This document shows, piece by piece, positions 18,404 through 32,011 of a stretch of DNA of 64,000 bases. A model generated the notes under the pieces. It worked only from the letters and a program-made list of their open reading frames with translations, was not told where the DNA came from and did no database searches. Every line of letters begins with the position of its first letter. Within the stretch, counting starts at the first letter, position 1. The DNA comes from Accumulibacter sp. (GTDB taxonomy: Bacteria > Pseudomonadota > Gammaproteobacteria > Burkholderiales > Rhodocyclaceae): the NCBI GenBank assembly GCA_024235715.1, contig JACKLW010000011.1, forward strand, positions 89,465 to 153,464, read 5' to 3'. The position numbers and the translations under genes were made by a program.

Positions 18404-20323
18404 ATGCTCTTTCCCGACCGTTTCGAGGTAATTGTCGTTGGTGGTGGCCATGCCGGCAGCGAGGCGGCGCTGGCCGCGGCGCGCATGGGAATGAAGACCC
18501 TGCTGTTGACGCACAACCTGGATACGCTCGGTGCAATGAGCTGCAACCCTTCGATCGGCGGCATCGGCAAGGGGCACCTGGTCAAGGAGGTCGATGCCCT
18601 CGGCGGGGTGATGGCCGAGGCGGCCGATGAAGCGGGGATTCAGTTCCGGATTCTCAATTCGAGCAAGGGTCCGGCGGTGCGCGCGACGCGCGCTCAGGCC
18701 GACCGCGTTCTCTACCGGCAGGCTATACGCGGCCGCCTGGAGAACCAGCCGAAGCTGACGATTTTCGCGCAAGCCTGCGACGACCTGATCGTCGAAGCCG
18801 ACCAGGTCGTCGGCGTCGTCACGCAGCTGGGGGTACGTTTTGCGGCGCGAGCGGTGGTGTTGACAACCGGCACCTTTCTCAACGGTCTGATCCATGTCGG
18901 CATGTCGAACTATACTGGCGGTCGCATGGGTGACCCGCCGGCAGCTTCACTGGCAGCCCGGCTGCGCGAGCTGCAATTGCCGGTCGGGCGCCTCAAGACC
19001 GGCACGCCGCCGAGGCTCGATGGGCGCAGCATCGACTTCTCGGTGATGGTCGAGCAGCACTCGGATCAACCACAGCCGGTGTTCTCGTTTCTTGGCGATG
19101 CGAAGCAGCATCCACGGCAACTGCCGTGCTGGATCACCAGCACCAATGCCCGAACGCACGACATCATCCGCGCCAACCTCGATCGCTCGCCGATGTATAC
19201 CGGCGTGATCGAAGGCGTCGGTCCGCGCTACTGCCCTTCGATCGAAGACAAGATTCATCGCTTCGCCGCCAAGGACAGCCATAACATCTTCCTCGAGCCG
19301 GAAGGCCTGAGCACCCGCGAGGTCTATCCGAACGGGATTTCGACCAGTCTGCCCTTCGATGTTCAGCTGGCGATCGTTCGTTCGATCCGTGGCCTGGAGA
19401 ACTGTCACATCCTGCGCCCCGGCTATGCCATCGAATACGATTACCTCGACCCACGTGCGCTGAAGGCCTCGCTGGAAACGAAGGCCATCGGTGGATTGTT
19501 CCTTGCTGGCCAGATCAACGGCACCACCGGCTACGAGGAAGCCGCAGCGCAAGGGCTGCTGGCCGGCGCCAATGCGGCCCTGCTGGCGCAGCAGAAAGAG
19601 CCCTGGACGCCACGTCGCGACGAGGCCTATCTGGGCGTGCTGGTCGACGATCTGATTGCGCGCGGCGTGTCCGAACCCTACCGTATGTTCACCAGCCGCG
19701 CCGAGTATCGTCTGTCCTTGCGCGAGGACAATGCAGACATGCGGCTGACCGAGCACGGGCGTCGCCTGGGACTGGTCGACGACCGGCGCTGGGCGGCGTT
19801 TTGCGAGAAACGTGAAGCGATCGCCCGCGAACAGGAGCGCCTGAAATCGACCTGGGTGCATCCGGAAAGGCTCGCCGAAGGGGATGCGCAACGCGTCTTC
19901 GGCAAATCGCTGGAACACGAATACAGTCTGTACGAACTGCTCCGCCGCCCGGATGTAGGCTATCCGGCGCTGATGAGTCTGCGCCTCGGCGAAGCCTCGG
20001 TCGACGGCGGCGTGCGTGATCCGCAGGTCATCGAGCAGCTCGAGATCCAGGCCAGGTACCAGGGCTATATCGAACGCCAGCACGAAGAAGTGGTGAGGAG
20101 CCTGGCCAACGAGGAGCGGCCCATTCCAGTCGATTTCGATTTCAGCAACATCAGCGGCCTGTCGCGGGAAGTGCAGCAGAAGCTGTCTCTGCAGCGGCCA
20201 CAGACCCTCGGACAGGCTTCACGCATTCAGGGTGTGACCCCGGCGGCGATTTCGATCCTGACCGTCTGTCTGAAGCGCGGCGAGAGGGACGCCCAGGGTT
20301 CGCGCGCCGCTGGCGTCGGTTGA
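18404..20323 (+). CDS. mnmG: tRNA uridine-5-carboxymethylaminomethyl enzyme MnmG (GidA)
   Basis: FAD-dependent partner of MnmE in wobble-uridine modification. Started at the ATG at 18404 ([20 protein letters not shown]) the product is 639 residues, close to the usual 629. It has the FAD-binding [17 protein letters not shown] near 12-28, [16 protein letters not shown] near 45-60, and the conserved [13 protein letters not shown]. The long C-terminal helical domain is complete. Its stop overlaps the rsmG start (TGATG). The order mnmG-rsmG-parA-parB-atp is the standard origin-proximal cluster of proteobacteria. Confidence 0.97.
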   Translation: MLFPDRFEVIVVGGGHAGSEAALAAARMGMKTLLLTHNLDTLGAMSCNPSIGGIGKGHLVKEVDALGGVMAEAADEAGIQFRILNSSKGPAVRATRAQADRVLYRQAIRGRLENQPKLTIFAQACDDLIVEADQVVGVVTQLGVRFAARAVVLTTGTFLNGLIHVGMSNYTGGRMGDPPAASLAARLRELQLPVGRLKTGTPPRLDGRSIDFSVMVEQHSDQPQPVFSFLGDAKQHPRQLPCWITSTNARTHDIIRANLDRSPMYTGVIEGVGPRYCPSIEDKIHRFAAKDSHNIFLEPEGLSTREVYPNGISTSLPFDVQLAIVRSIRGLENCHILRPGYAIEYDYLDPRALKASLETKAIGGLFLAGQINGTTGYEEAAAQGLLAGANAALLAQQKEPWTPRRDEAYLGVLVDDLIARGVSEPYRMFTSRAEYRLSLREDNADMRLTEHGRRLGLVDDRRWAAFCEKREAIAREQERLKSTWVHPERLAEGDAQRVFGKSLEHEYSLYELLRRPDVGYPALMSLRLGEASVDGGVRDPQVIEQLEIQARYQGYIERQHEEVVRSLANEERPIPVDFDFSNISGLSREVQQKLSLQRPQTLGQASRIQGVTPAAISILTVCLKRGERDAQGSRAAGVG

Positions 20324-20970
20324 TGGCTGCGCAGGCGCAACTGGCAGAGGGGCTTTCGCTCCTTGGCATCGCGCTTTCAGATGACGCGCAGCGCAAGCTC
20401 CTCGACTATGCGCGGCTGCTCGAGAAATGGAACCGGACCTACCGTCTGACTGCCGTGCAGGACACCGCGCGCGTGATCAGTCATCACCTGCTCGATTCAC
20501 TGGCGGTGCTGCCTTTCCTTTGCGGCGCCCGCTTGCTCGACGTCGGCAGCGGCGGCGGCATGCCCGGAATTCCTCTGGCGATCGCGCTCCCCCACTTGCA
20601 CGTTGTGCTGCTGGACAGCAACTCGAAGAAGAGCGCTTTCCTGCAACAGGCGGTGATCGAGCTGGGGCTGGCGAATATTGCCGTACACTGCGGGCGGGTC
20701 GAGAACTACCGGCCGGCAACGGGTTTCACGATGATCACCGCCCGCGCATTTTCCGAGCTGGCGGTGCTCGTGAAGCTGTCGCGCCACCTGCTGCAAGGCC
20801 AGGGCCGGTGGCTGGCCATGAAAGGCGTCGACCCAAAAGACGAGATCGCTCGTTTGCCGGCCGACGCCGCCGTCGATGCGGTGCATCGCGTTGAGGTGCC
20901 GGGGGTCGCCGGCGAGCGGCATCTGGTATTGATCCGCCGCCGTATCGCTGGGCTTGAGGGGGAGAGTTGA
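20323..20970 (+). CDS. rsmG: 16S rRNA (guanine-527-N7) methyltransferase RsmG (GidB)
   Basis: SAM-dependent methyltransferase acting on G527 of 16S rRNA; loss gives low-level streptomycin resistance in many bacteria. The product is 215 residues from the ATG at 20323, which overlaps the mnmG stop; a TTG one codon upstream is unlikely. Motifs are LEKWNRTYRLTAV near 33-45, SAM site LLDVGSGGGMPGIPLAI near 70-86, and ITARAFSEL. The downstream parA start follows directly. Confidence 0.96.
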   Translation: MAAQAQLAEGLSLLGIALSDDAQRKLLDYARLLEKWNRTYRLTAVQDTARVISHHLLDSLAVLPFLCGARLLDVGSGGGMPGIPLAIALPHLHVVLLDSNSKKSAFLQQAVIELGLANIAVHCGRVENYRPATGFTMITARAFSELAVLVKLSRHLLQGQGRWLAMKGVDPKDEIARLPADAAVDAVHRVEVPGVAGERHLVLIRRRIAGLEGES

Positions 20971-20971
20971 T

Positions 20972-21769
20972 TTGGCAAGAGTACTCGCGGTAACCAATCA
21001 GAAGGGTGGCGTCGGCAAGACGACGACAGCCGTCAACCTCTCGGCCTGTCTGGCCGAATGTGGTCAGCGCGTGCTGCTGATCGATCTCGATCCGCAGGGC
21101 AACGCGACGACCGGTTGTGGCGTGGTCAAGCGCGGCGCCATGCCGACCGTCTACCAGGTGCTGATCGGACGGTCGACGGCGGCCGAGACGCGATTGAGCA
21201 GCGATTTCGGCTTCGACGTACTGCCGGCCAACCGCGAACTGGCGGGTGCCGAAATCGACCTGATCGACCTCGGGCAGCGCGAGTATCGGCTGCGCGACGC
21301 GCTTGGTGCGGTTCGTGGCGACTATGACTTCGTCCTCCTCGACTGTCCGCCGGCGCTGAACATGCTGACCGTAAACGGCCTCGTCGCCGCCGACACGGTA
21401 ATGATTCCGATGCAATGCGAGTACTACGCGCTGGAAGGCCTGACCGACCTCGTCGCGACGCTGAAGAAGGTCCGCGCCAACCTCAATCAGAAGCTCGAGA
21501 TCGAAGGCTTGCTGCGCACGATGTTCGACCCGCGCTCGACGCTGACCCAGCAGGTGTCGAGCGAACTCGAAGGCCATTTCGGCGACAAGGTCTACCGTAC
21601 GATCATTCCGCGCAATGTACGCCTCGCCGAGGCCCCGTCCTACGGCAAGCCGGTGATCGCTTTCGACCGCGGTTCCAGGGGCGCACAGGCCTACCTTCAG
21701 CTGGCACGGGAAATTCTCGATCGTCGTGCCGTCAAGCGGCCGGCTGGCGCGGCCGCACTGGGAGTCTAG
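20972..21769 (+). CDS. parA: Chromosome partitioning ATPase ParA (Soj)
   Basis: A Walker-type ATPase that moves ParB-parS complexes and segregates origins. Motifs are the deviant Walker A QKGGVGKTTTAVNLSA near residues 9-24, Walker A' LLIDLDPQGNAT and Walker B DFVLLDCPPAL. I prefer the TTG at 20972 (MARVLAVTNQKGG, 265 residues), placed after the rsmG stop with a GGGGAGAG ribosome-binding site. An upstream TTG at 20954 would overlap rsmG and add six residues. It is coupled to parB two bases downstream. Confidence 0.96.
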   Translation: MARVLAVTNQKGGVGKTTTAVNLSACLAECGQRVLLIDLDPQGNATTGCGVVKRGAMPTVYQVLIGRSTAAETRLSSDFGFDVLPANRELAGAEIDLIDLGQREYRLRDALGAVRGDYDFVLLDCPPALNMLTVNGLVAADTVMIPMQCEYYALEGLTDLVATLKKVRANLNQKLEIEGLLRTMFDPRSTLTQQVSSELEGHFGDKVYRTIIPRNVRLAEAPSYGKPVIAFDRGSRGAQAYLQLAREILDRRAVKRPAGAAALGV

Positions 21770-21771
21770 CC

Positions 21772-22611
21772 ATGAAACACAAAGGTTTGGGCCGTGGCCT
21801 CGACGCGTTGCTGGCCGGTAACGACGCCCAGAACAAGGAGCAGCTGCGGACCTTGCCGCTCACCGACATCCAGCCCGGAAAGTACCAGCCGCGTACGCAC
21901 ATGGACAGCGCGTCGCTCGAGGAACTGGCCGCGTCGATCAGGATGCAGGGCTTGATGCAGCCGATCCTGGTGCGGCCGGTTGACGACGATCGCTACGAAA
22001 TCATTGCCGGCGAGCGCCGCTGGCGCGCGGCCCAGATGGCCGGCCTGGCCGAGGTGTCGGCATTGATCCGGGAGATCCCGGACGAAGCGGCGCTGGCGAT
22101 GGCCTTGATCGAGAACATCCAGCGCGAGAACCTCAACCCGCTCGAGGAAGCGCAGGGACTGCAGCGCCTTATCGACGAATTCGCCATGACGCACCAGCAG
22201 GCGGCCGATGCTGTCGGCCGTTCGCGGCCGGCGGCGTCCAATCTGCTTCGCCTGCTGCAGCTGGCGGTGCCGGTACAGGAGCTCCTGATGCGTGGCGAGG
22301 TCGATATGGGCCACGCGCGCGCACTTCTTCCCCTGGCCGGTGCGCTGCAAATTCAACTCGCTCAGCGCGTGGTGCAGAAGGGCCTTTCGGTACGTGAAAC
22401 CGAGCGCCTGGTTCAGTACGCGCTCAGACCGCCGAAGGAGCCCGTAGCCAGCAAACCCGATCGCGACGTCATGCGCCTGCAGGACGAGCTGGCCGATCTC
22501 CTCGGCGCGCAGGTGGTGATTCGCGCCAATCAACGTGGTGCCGGCAAGGTGCTGATCGAGTTTGGCGACCTCGATCAGCTCGATGGAATCCTGCAGCGCC
22601 TGCGTCGTTGA
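21772..22611 (+). CDS. parB: Chromosome partitioning protein ParB (Spo0J)
   Basis: A CTP-dependent DNA clamp that loads at parS sites and partners ParA. The product is 279 residues from the ATG at 21772 (MKHKGLGRGLDALLAG, the conserved ParA-interacting N-terminus). The CTP-binding/ParB-N region has YQPR near 42 and GERRWRAAQMAGL near 85-97. ENIQRENLNPLEEA follows. The HTH MTHQQAADAVGRSRPAASNLLRLLQL and a C-terminal dimerisation domain complete it. No clean parS sequence was noticed in the window. Confidence 0.96.
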   Translation: MKHKGLGRGLDALLAGNDAQNKEQLRTLPLTDIQPGKYQPRTHMDSASLEELAASIRMQGLMQPILVRPVDDDRYEIIAGERRWRAAQMAGLAEVSALIREIPDEAALAMALIENIQRENLNPLEEAQGLQRLIDEFAMTHQQAADAVGRSRPAASNLLRLLQLAVPVQELLMRGEVDMGHARALLPLAGALQIQLAQRVVQKGLSVRETERLVQYALRPPKEPVASKPDRDVMRLQDELADLLGAQVVIRANQRGAGKVLIEFGDLDQLDGILQRLRR

Positions 22612-22703
22612 TGCGCCGCAACATAGGCGCTGTCCAGGAGCTCGCTCAAAGCGCCCGCAAGCTAGATTTTATCAAGGAAAACCGACTTTCTTGCACATGC
22701 GGT

Positions 22704-22732
22704 TTGATTCCTCTTTGGGAGTCTGGTATCCT
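22704..22732 (+). promoter_or_regulatory. Candidate promoter of the atp operon
   Basis: TTGATT (22704-22709), a 17-base spacer and TATCCT (22727-22732) precede the proposed atpI start by 24 bases, in the 145-base gap after parB. Two mismatches per hexamer or fewer and ideal spacing make it plausible, but it is unproven. Confidence 0.45.
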
Positions 22733-22756
22733 GCCAACGTTTTGGAGGGGCTGGCT

Positions 22757-23919
<1,163 letters not shown>

Positions 23920-23983
23920 TGGGTCTTCGCCGGATGTCTTCATGCTCTGTCTGATTCACGCCGTCCTTGTTTAACCCATTTAG

Positions 23984-24277
<294 letters not shown>

Positions 24278-24317
24278 TCGCTTCTCCTTTCTGACTCACC
24301 CTTAAAAGGAGGTTAGC

Positions 24318-24788
24318 GTGAATATCAACGCAACGTTATTTGGCGAAGCGGTCTGGTTCGGCGTCTTCATCTGGATCACCATGAAGTACGTCTGGCCCCC
24401 GCTGCAGAAGGCTATTGCCGATCGCCAGGCCCTGATCGCCGACGGGCTTGCCGCCGGTGAGCGTGGCAAGCACGAACTCGAGCTGGCCTCGAAGCGTTCC
24501 GCCGATTCCCTGCGTGAAGCCAAGGTGAAGTCGGCCGAAATCATCGTTGCCGCCGAAAAGCGTGCCTTGCAGGTGATTGAAGAGGCGAAGCTGGCAGCAA
24601 GAGTGGAAGCCGACAAGGTCGTCGCGTCAGCACAGGCAGAGATTGCTCAGCAGGTCGAGCAGGCCCGCGCCGAACTGCGTGGCAAAGTTGCCGATCTCGC
24701 CGTCGCCGGCGCCGAGCGCATCCTGAAGCGCGAAGTCGATGCCAAGGGGCACGCCGAGATCCTGGCCGCACTGAAGCAGGAACTCTGA
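24318..24788 (+). CDS. atpF: ATP synthase Fo subunit b
   Basis: The peripheral stalk subunit: one N-terminal membrane helix (residues 3-28, [27 protein letters not shown] split by polar residues) and a long charged coiled coil, 156 residues in all. It starts at GTG 24318 behind AAAAGGAGG. The length and the family-typical [15 protein letters not shown] are as expected. It lies between atpE and atpH in the standard order. Confidence 0.97.
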   Translation: MNINATLFGEAVWFGVFIWITMKYVWPPLQKAIADRQALIADGLAAGERGKHELELASKRSADSLREAKVKSAEIIVAAEKRALQVIEEAKLAARVEADKVVASAQAEIAQQVEQARAELRGKVADLAVAGAERILKREVDAKGHAEILAALKQEL

Positions 24789-24792
24789 GACC

Positions 24793-25329
24793 ATGGCCGA
24801 ACTCGCTACCATCGCGCGTCCATACGCTGAAGCAGTTTTCCGCGTCGCGCTGGACGAAAAGGCGCTGCCGGCTTGGTCCGAGCGGCTGTCGCTGCTTTCC
24901 GCAATCGCCGCGGACAGCCAGATGCGTTCATGCATCAGCAACCCCGAACTGTCTGCCGCGCAGAAGAGCGAACTCTTCAAGTCGCTGGCCGGCGAGGCGC
25001 TGGCGGGCAGCGAAGCCAATTTGATCGACGTTCTCGCTGCCAATGAGCGGCTTTCCGCGCTGCCGGAAATCGCCGACCTCTTCGAGGCCCTGAAAGCCAG
25101 CCAGGAAGGTGTCAAGGAAGCGACTATCTATAGCGCCTTTCCGGTCACCGAAAGGCAGCGCAAGGCGCTTATCGCGGACCTCGAAGCGCGCTTCAAGACC
25201 CGGCTGACGGCCGACGTGGTCGTCGATCAATCGTTGATCGGCGGCGTAAAGATTGTGGTTGGCGACCAGGTCCTCGACACTTCCGTGCGCGGAAAATTGG
25301 AGAGCCTGCGGTTGGCGCTCAAGAACTAG
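24793..25329 (+). CDS. atpH: ATP synthase F1 subunit delta
   Basis: Links the peripheral stalk to the top of the alpha3beta3 hexamer (OSCP family). The 178-residue product has an N-terminal helical bundle beginning [15 protein letters not shown] and the C-terminal signature [27 protein letters not shown] split over residues 143-170. It starts at ATG 24793, four bases after atpF, and is followed by atpA after 10 bases. Confidence 0.97.
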   Translation: MAELATIARPYAEAVFRVALDEKALPAWSERLSLLSAIAADSQMRSCISNPELSAAQKSELFKSLAGEALAGSEANLIDVLAANERLSALPEIADLFEALKASQEGVKEATIYSAFPVTERQRKALIADLEARFKTRLTADVVVDQSLIGGVKIVVGDQVLDTSVRGKLESLRLALKN

Positions 25330-25339
25330 GAGAATTTCC

Positions 25340-26878
25340 ATGCAGTTGAATCCTTCAGAAATCAGCGAACTGATCAAGAGCAAGATCGAGAATCTTGCGA
25401 TCAGCGCCGATCTGCGCACCCAGGGCACCGTCGTTTCGGTGACCGACGGCATCTGCCGCATCTACGGCCTGACCGACGTCATGCAGGGAGAAATGCTCGA
25501 GTTTCCGGGCAATACCTTCGGCATGGCTTTGAACCTCGACCGCGACTCGGTTGGCGCGGTGGTTCTCGGTGAATACGACCAGATCAGTGAGGGTGACACG
25601 GTCAAGACCACCGGTCGCATCCTCGAAGTTCCAGTCGGTCCCGAACTCCTCGGTCGCGTGGTGAACTCGCTGGGTCAGCCGATCGACGGCAAGGGCCCGA
25701 TCAACAACAAGCTGACCGACAAGATCGAGAAAGTGGCACCCGGCGTGATCTGGCGTAAATCGGTCTCGCAGCCGGTGCAGACCGGCCTGAAGTCGATCGA
25801 TGCGATGGTGCCGATCGGTCGCGGCCAGCGCGAACTGATCATTGGTGACCGGCAAACCGGCAAGACCGCGGTGGCGATCGACACGATCATCAACCAGAAA
25901 GGGCAGGACCTGATCTGTATCTACGTTGCCGTCGGCCAGAAGGCCTCGACCGTCGCCAACGTCGTTCGCAAGCTCGAAGAGAACGGCGCGATGGCGTACA
26001 CCACGGTTGTCGCCGCCACCGCCTCCGAAACCGCCGCCCTGCAGTACATCGCACCGTACTCCGGTTGCACCATGGGCGAGTACTTCCGTGACCGCGGCCA
26101 GGATGCGCTGATCATTTACGACGACCTGACCAAGCAGGCCTGGGCATATCGCCAGGTATCGCTGTTGTTGCGCCGCCCGCCTGGACGTGAGGCCTACCCG
26201 GGCGATGTGTTCTACCTGCACTCGCGCCTCCTGGAGCGTGCGGCGCGCGTTTCCGAGGAATGGGTCGAGAAGTTCACCAATGGCGAAGTCACGGGCAAGA
26301 CCGGGTCGCTTACCGCCTTGCCGATCATCGAGACGCAGGCGGGCGACGTTTCCGCCTTCGTTCCGACCAACGTCATCTCGATTACCGACGGGCAGATCTT
26401 CCTCGACACGGACCTCTTCAATGCGGGTGTCCGCCCGGCCATGGATGCCGGTATCTCGGTCTCGCGCGTCGGTGGCGCCGCCCAGACCAAGGTCGTCAAG
26501 AAGCTCGGCAGCCACGTTCGTCTTGCGCTGGCCCAGTATCGCGAACTTGCCGCTTTCTCGCAATTCGCCTCCGACCTCGACGAAGCGACCCGCAAACAGC
26601 TTGATCGTGGGCGTCTGGTGACCGAACTGATGAAGCAGCCCCAGTACTCGCCAATGTCGATTTCGCAAATGGCGGTCACCCTGCTGGCGGTGAACAAGGG
26701 CTTCTTCGACGATGTTGATGTCAAGGACGCGCTGGCGGTCGAGAAGCAGATGCAAGGTTTCATCGAGCAGAAACACGCCGACCTCATCAGCAAGATCGAA
26801 ACAAGCAAAGATCTCGACGCCGACGCTGAGCAGAAGCTCACCAAGGCGATTGAGGAGTTCAAGGCCACATTGGCCTGA
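25340..26878 (+). CDS. atpA: ATP synthase F1 subunit alpha
   Basis: The non-catalytic nucleotide-binding subunit of F1. The product is 512 residues from the ATG at 25340 ([19 protein letters not shown]) behind AGGAGAA. It has P-loop [15 protein letters not shown] near 169-183 and the alpha/beta signature, here in [18 protein letters not shown]. The open frame extends upstream into atpH but is not homologous there. It is in the canonical order before atpG. Confidence 0.98.
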   Translation: MQLNPSEISELIKSKIENLAISADLRTQGTVVSVTDGICRIYGLTDVMQGEMLEFPGNTFGMALNLDRDSVGAVVLGEYDQISEGDTVKTTGRILEVPVGPELLGRVVNSLGQPIDGKGPINNKLTDKIEKVAPGVIWRKSVSQPVQTGLKSIDAMVPIGRGQRELIIGDRQTGKTAVAIDTIINQKGQDLICIYVAVGQKASTVANVVRKLEENGAMAYTTVVAATASETAALQYIAPYSGCTMGEYFRDRGQDALIIYDDLTKQAWAYRQVSLLLRRPPGREAYPGDVFYLHSRLLERAARVSEEWVEKFTNGEVTGKTGSLTALPIIETQAGDVSAFVPTNVISITDGQIFLDTDLFNAGVRPAMDAGISVSRVGGAAQTKVVKKLGSHVRLALAQYRELAAFSQFASDLDEATRKQLDRGRLVTELMKQPQYSPMSISQMAVTLLAVNKGFFDDVDVKDALAVEKQMQGFIEQKHADLISKIETSKDLDADAEQKLTKAIEEFKATLA

Positions 26879-26899
26879 TGATCGATCGAGGAGGTTGCC

Positions 26900-29208
<2,309 letters not shown>

Positions 29209-29224
29209 AGCGGGCCGGGAGAAC

Positions 29225-29259
29225 GTCGTTTCCGCACCGCCCTCAGGTGCGAAAACGAC
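29225..29259 (+). other. Large mRNA hairpin between atpD and atpC
   Basis: A 14-position stem (29225-29238 with 29246-29259) with one mismatch and a 7-base loop fills the atpD-atpC gap. No U-run follows, so it is not a canonical terminator. It could protect the upstream mRNA, be a processing site, or tune the epsilon subunit level. Confidence 0.6.
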
Positions 29260-29278
29260 TCAGCAAGGGAAGAAGATC

Positions 29279-29701
29279 ATGTCACTCAGAGTACATGTCG
29301 ACGTTGTCAGCGCGGAGGAGTTGATTTTTTCCGGCCAGACCGACTTCGCGGTGTTTCCAGGCGAGGCCGGCGAGCTAGGCATCTATCCGCGCCATACGCC
29401 GCTCCTGACACGCATCAAGCCGGGCACGGTGCGCCTCAAGATCCCGGATCGTGAAGAATACGAGCTGGTCTATGTGTCCGGCGGGATGCTGGAAGTGCAA
29501 CCGGCCCTGATTACGGTCCTGGCGGACACGGCGGTTCGCGCGGCCGACCTCGATGAAGCGAAGGCGATTGAAGCGAAGCGCCGTGCGGAGGAAATGCTTC
29601 GCGATCATACGTCGGATGTTGGTCTGGCTGCGGCGGAAGCCGAACTGGCGCAGGCGGTTGCCCAATTGGCGGCCATCAAGAGGTTGCGCCCCCAGCGCTG
29701 A
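29279..29701 (+). CDS. atpC: ATP synthase F1 subunit epsilon
   Basis: A central-stalk subunit that couples and inhibits F1. The 140-residue product has an N-terminal beta sandwich ([38 protein letters not shown]) and a C-terminal helical hairpin rich in Ala/Glu (residues 90-135). It is last in the operon and followed by a strong terminator. Confidence 0.97.
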   Translation: MSLRVHVDVVSAEELIFSGQTDFAVFPGEAGELGIYPRHTPLLTRIKPGTVRLKIPDREEYELVYVSGGMLEVQPALITVLADTAVRAADLDEAKAIEAKRRAEEMLRDHTSDVGLAAAEAELAQAVAQLAAIKRLRPQR

Positions 29702-29719
29702 AGCAGGAGACATCCCGAA

Positions 29720-29759
29720 GAAGGAAAACGGGCAGCGGCAAGGCTGCCCGTTTTCCTTC
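29720..29759. terminator. Bidirectional terminator between atpC and ubiJ
   Basis: A 17-bp perfect stem (29720-29736 with 29743-29759) with a six-base loop is flanked by A- and T-runs (stem halves include GGAAAACGGGCAGC and GCTGCCCGTTTTCC). It ends the atp operon and, read on the other strand, the ubiE-Tim44-ubiJ operon. Confidence 0.9.
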
Positions 29760-29774
29760 CGGGAAACACATGTT

Positions 29775-30347
29775 CTAGCAGCGTTCGAGCCGGCTGAGTC
29801 GCTTCTCGACGCGCGCGAAATCGTCGCGCAGTGCGTCCACGCCGGTGCAGAATTTCTCGACCTCAAGGCGCGCTGCGACCGCGGCTGCCTCTTCCGTTAG
29901 ATACTCTGCCAGCCCGGCGGCCAGATTCCTCGCTCCCTGAATTTGCCATTGCGCCGCTCCTTTTGCCAGGCGAACCGCTCGCCGCGCGATAATGTCGCCA
30001 AAGACCTGTGACAGATCGTGCTCGACATCCCAGTGCAAATTGCGGAAGACAAAGCCGAGGGTCTCGGCCAGCTCTGCCGAGCCAGAAATCGTCGCCCTTG
30101 AGAACAGGGATGGCCGATCAGTCAGCGCCCGCAGCACGCTGTCCTTGGGTAGTCGTATGGAAACCGTTATGGGCACGGACGGCTCGGCGGCCTCGAGAAA
30201 ACCAGACGGCGTGATCGCGACGGAAAGCGCCGCAGGACCGCACTCCAGCCGGGCCGTCTGCCCGGCATGGCCGGCGAGTCGAGAGTGCGCCCAGTCCGCG
30301 CTCGCCAACAAATGGTTGACCAGCGCGAGCGGCGGATGGCTCAGCAT
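29775..30347 (-). CDS. ubiJ: Ubiquinone biosynthesis accessory factor UbiJ (SCP2 domain)
   Basis: A lipid-binding accessory factor of the Ubi complex that is thought to present hydrophobic ubiquinone intermediates. Started at the ATG at 30347 it has 190 residues: MLSHPPLALVNHLLASADWA, then an SCP2-like sterol-carrier fold (LECGPAALSVAITPSGFLEA) and a C-terminal coiled coil (VAARLEVEKFCTGVDALRDD, then FARVEKRLSRLE). The gene order ubiE-Tim44-ubiJ supports it. ubiB, often next in line, is not in the window; the opposite-strand atp operon follows. Confidence 0.85.
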   Translation of the reverse strand: MLSHPPLALVNHLLASADWAHSRLAGHAGQTARLECGPAALSVAITPSGFLEAAEPSVPITVSIRLPKDSVLRALTDRPSLFSRATISGSAELAETLGFVFRNLHWDVEHDLSQVFGDIIARRAVRLAKGAAQWQIQGARNLAAGLAEYLTEEAAAVAARLEVEKFCTGVDALRDDFARVEKRLSRLERC

Positions 30348-30352
30348 GCCAG

Positions 30353-31225
30353 TCAGGATACCTGCTGGATGCCTGCCACCACCCAACCGCGCGACCCGTC
30401 CGCAGGCTTGGACAGGTTCCAGATCTCGTCGAAGGGCTCGGCAGCTGCGCCGGCTTCCTCGCGGATCATGCCGCTCATGCGAACGCTCGCGACGTGCCGG
30501 TTGCCTTCGGTGGCCACTTCCAGGAGTTCGGCGTCAAGGGTCACCACGTCTGTCTGCTGGCTTGCCTGACCCCTTTCACCCATCTGCAGCTTGATCTCCG
30601 CGAACACCTCGGGACTGACGAACTCGCGAATATCCTCCATGTTCCCCGCATCATTGGCCGCCTGCAGACGGACAAAGTTCAGCTTTGCGACGCGCAGGAA
30701 ACCCTCGGCGTCAAAGTCAGCGGGGATGCTGGCTGCCGGCTGCGCGGCCACAGCCCCCGCGCCGGGAAAACCTTGCCCAGGCGACAGGTCTTTCGGCGCA
30801 TCCAATGGTGGCACCGGGCGCACGCCTGCGCCGCCCGCCGCCGCGTAACGCAAGGGTTCTGCAGCGGGCGAAGTCCCGGCCTTTCGCCGAAAGAGCAGCT
30901 TGAAGACGAAAACCGCGGCAAGTGCCAGCAAGGCGATCATTACCAGATTGGCCATCCCCTCGCCGAGCCCGAAGTGCGAGAGCAGCGCCGCGATTCCCAG
31001 GCCGGCCGCGAGTCCCGCCAGGGGCCCCATCCAGTTGCGTTTCGGTGCGCCTGCGGCAGGCGCAGCCGGACTCGCCGGCGCGGCCGCTGACCTTTGCGGC
31101 GGCGGGGTTGCCTGGCGCTGCATGCCCATGGACCTGCCACCACCGAACCGTCTGGCCTCGGCATCATCGACCATCAGACCAAAGCTCAAGGCGCAGACCG
31201 CCAAAGCCACAAAAAATCTCTTCAC
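30353..31225 (-). CDS. Tim44-like domain protein, secreted/membrane-anchored
   Basis: A 290-residue product from GTG 31225. It has a signal peptide (KRFFVALAVCALSFGLMV) and a Gln/Pro/Ala-rich segment. Two hydrophobic stretches follow (PLAGLAAGLGIAALL; LVMIALLALAAVFVFKLLF), and a C-terminal Tim44-like domain occupies about 150-290. The bacterial members of this family have unknown function; the mitochondrial relative tethers the import motor. It sits between ubiE and ubiJ, five bases from the latter, suggesting a role near ubiquinone biosynthesis, but this is inference. Confidence 0.8.
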   Translation of the reverse strand: MKRFFVALAVCALSFGLMVDDAEARRFGGGRSMGMQRQATPPPQRSAAAPASPAAPAAGAPKRNWMGPLAGLAAGLGIAALLSHFGLGEGMANLVMIALLALAAVFVFKLLFRRKAGTSPAAEPLRYAAAGGAGVRPVPPLDAPKDLSPGQGFPGAGAVAAQPAASIPADFDAEGFLRVAKLNFVRLQAANDAGNMEDIREFVSPEVFAEIKLQMGERGQASQQTDVVTLDAELLEVATEGNRHVASVRMSGMIREEAGAAAEPFDEIWNLSKPADGSRGWVVAGIQQVS

Positions 31226-31238
31226 AACCGTCTCCTCG

Positions 31239-31979
31239 TCAGAACTTGAAACCCCGGTGCAGGGCGACCACGCCCAACGCCAGATTGAAATATTCGACAC
31301 GCTCGAGTCCGGCCTGTTCCATCAAGCCCTTCAGTTCCTCCTGGTCCGGATGAACGCGGATCGACTCTGCCAGGTAGCGATAACTTGCCTCATCGTCGGT
31401 TATCATCCGACCCAGGCGCGGAATGACCTTGAACGAATAGAAGTCATAGACCGGGGCGAGAGGTTTCCAGACCCGGGAGAATTCCAGCACCAGCAGGCGA
31501 CCGCCCGGGCGCATTACGCGTTGCATCTCGGCCAGCGCCAGGTCCTTGTGCGTCATGTTGCGCAGGCCGAACGCAACCGTCACGCAGTCGAAATGATCGT
31601 CGGGGAAAGGCAGCTTCTCGGCATCGCACTGGGCGACCCGAACCATCACGCCGCAGTCACAGAGTCGGTCCCGGCCGCGTGTCAGCATGGCATTGTTGAT
31701 ATCGGTCAGCCAGACCTGGCCCCCGTCCCCGAGCTTCCTGGCAAAGGCCAGCGCCAGGTCGCCCGTGCCTCCCGCCACGTCGAGTACCCGCGAACCCTCG
31801 CGGACGCCGCTCTTGGCAATGGTGAAGGACTTCCACAGCCGGTGCAGGCCGCCCGACATGAGATCGTTCATCACATCGTAGCGCTGAGCCACCGAATCGA
31901 ACACATCGGCTACGCGCTGCGCCTTGTCGCGCTCCGCGACTTGCTGGAAACCAAAATGGGTTGTGTCTCTGTCGTTCAT
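31239..31979 (-). CDS. ubiE: Ubiquinone/menaquinone biosynthesis C-methyltransferase UbiE
   Basis: Methylates the benzoquinol (and demethylmenaquinol) ring using SAM. The 246-residue product has conserved [17 protein letters not shown] near 34-50, SAM motif [15 protein letters not shown] near 65-79, and [17 protein letters not shown] further on. It starts at ATG 31979. A short gap separates it from the DUF971 gene upstream; Tim44 and ubiJ follow in the same direction. Confidence 0.97.
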   Translation of the reverse strand: MNDRDTTHFGFQQVAERDKAQRVADVFDSVAQRYDVMNDLMSGGLHRLWKSFTIAKSGVREGSRVLDVAGGTGDLALAFARKLGDGGQVWLTDINNAMLTRGRDRLCDCGVMVRVAQCDAEKLPFPDDHFDCVTVAFGLRNMTHKDLALAEMQRVMRPGGRLLVLEFSRVWKPLAPVYDFYSFKVIPRLGRMITDDEASYRYLAESIRVHPDQEELKGLMEQAGLERVEYFNLALGVVALHRGFKF

Positions 31980-32011
31980 CGTCCTCGCTCACGCCCGAGA
32001 AGTCGCGGTGA

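Noticed and set aside
22386-22404. parS-like half-site TACGTGAAACC inside parB
   Set aside because: Only one arm matches TGTTTCACGTGAAACA, and the codons spell the conserved ParB sequence VRETE, so coding constraint explains it.
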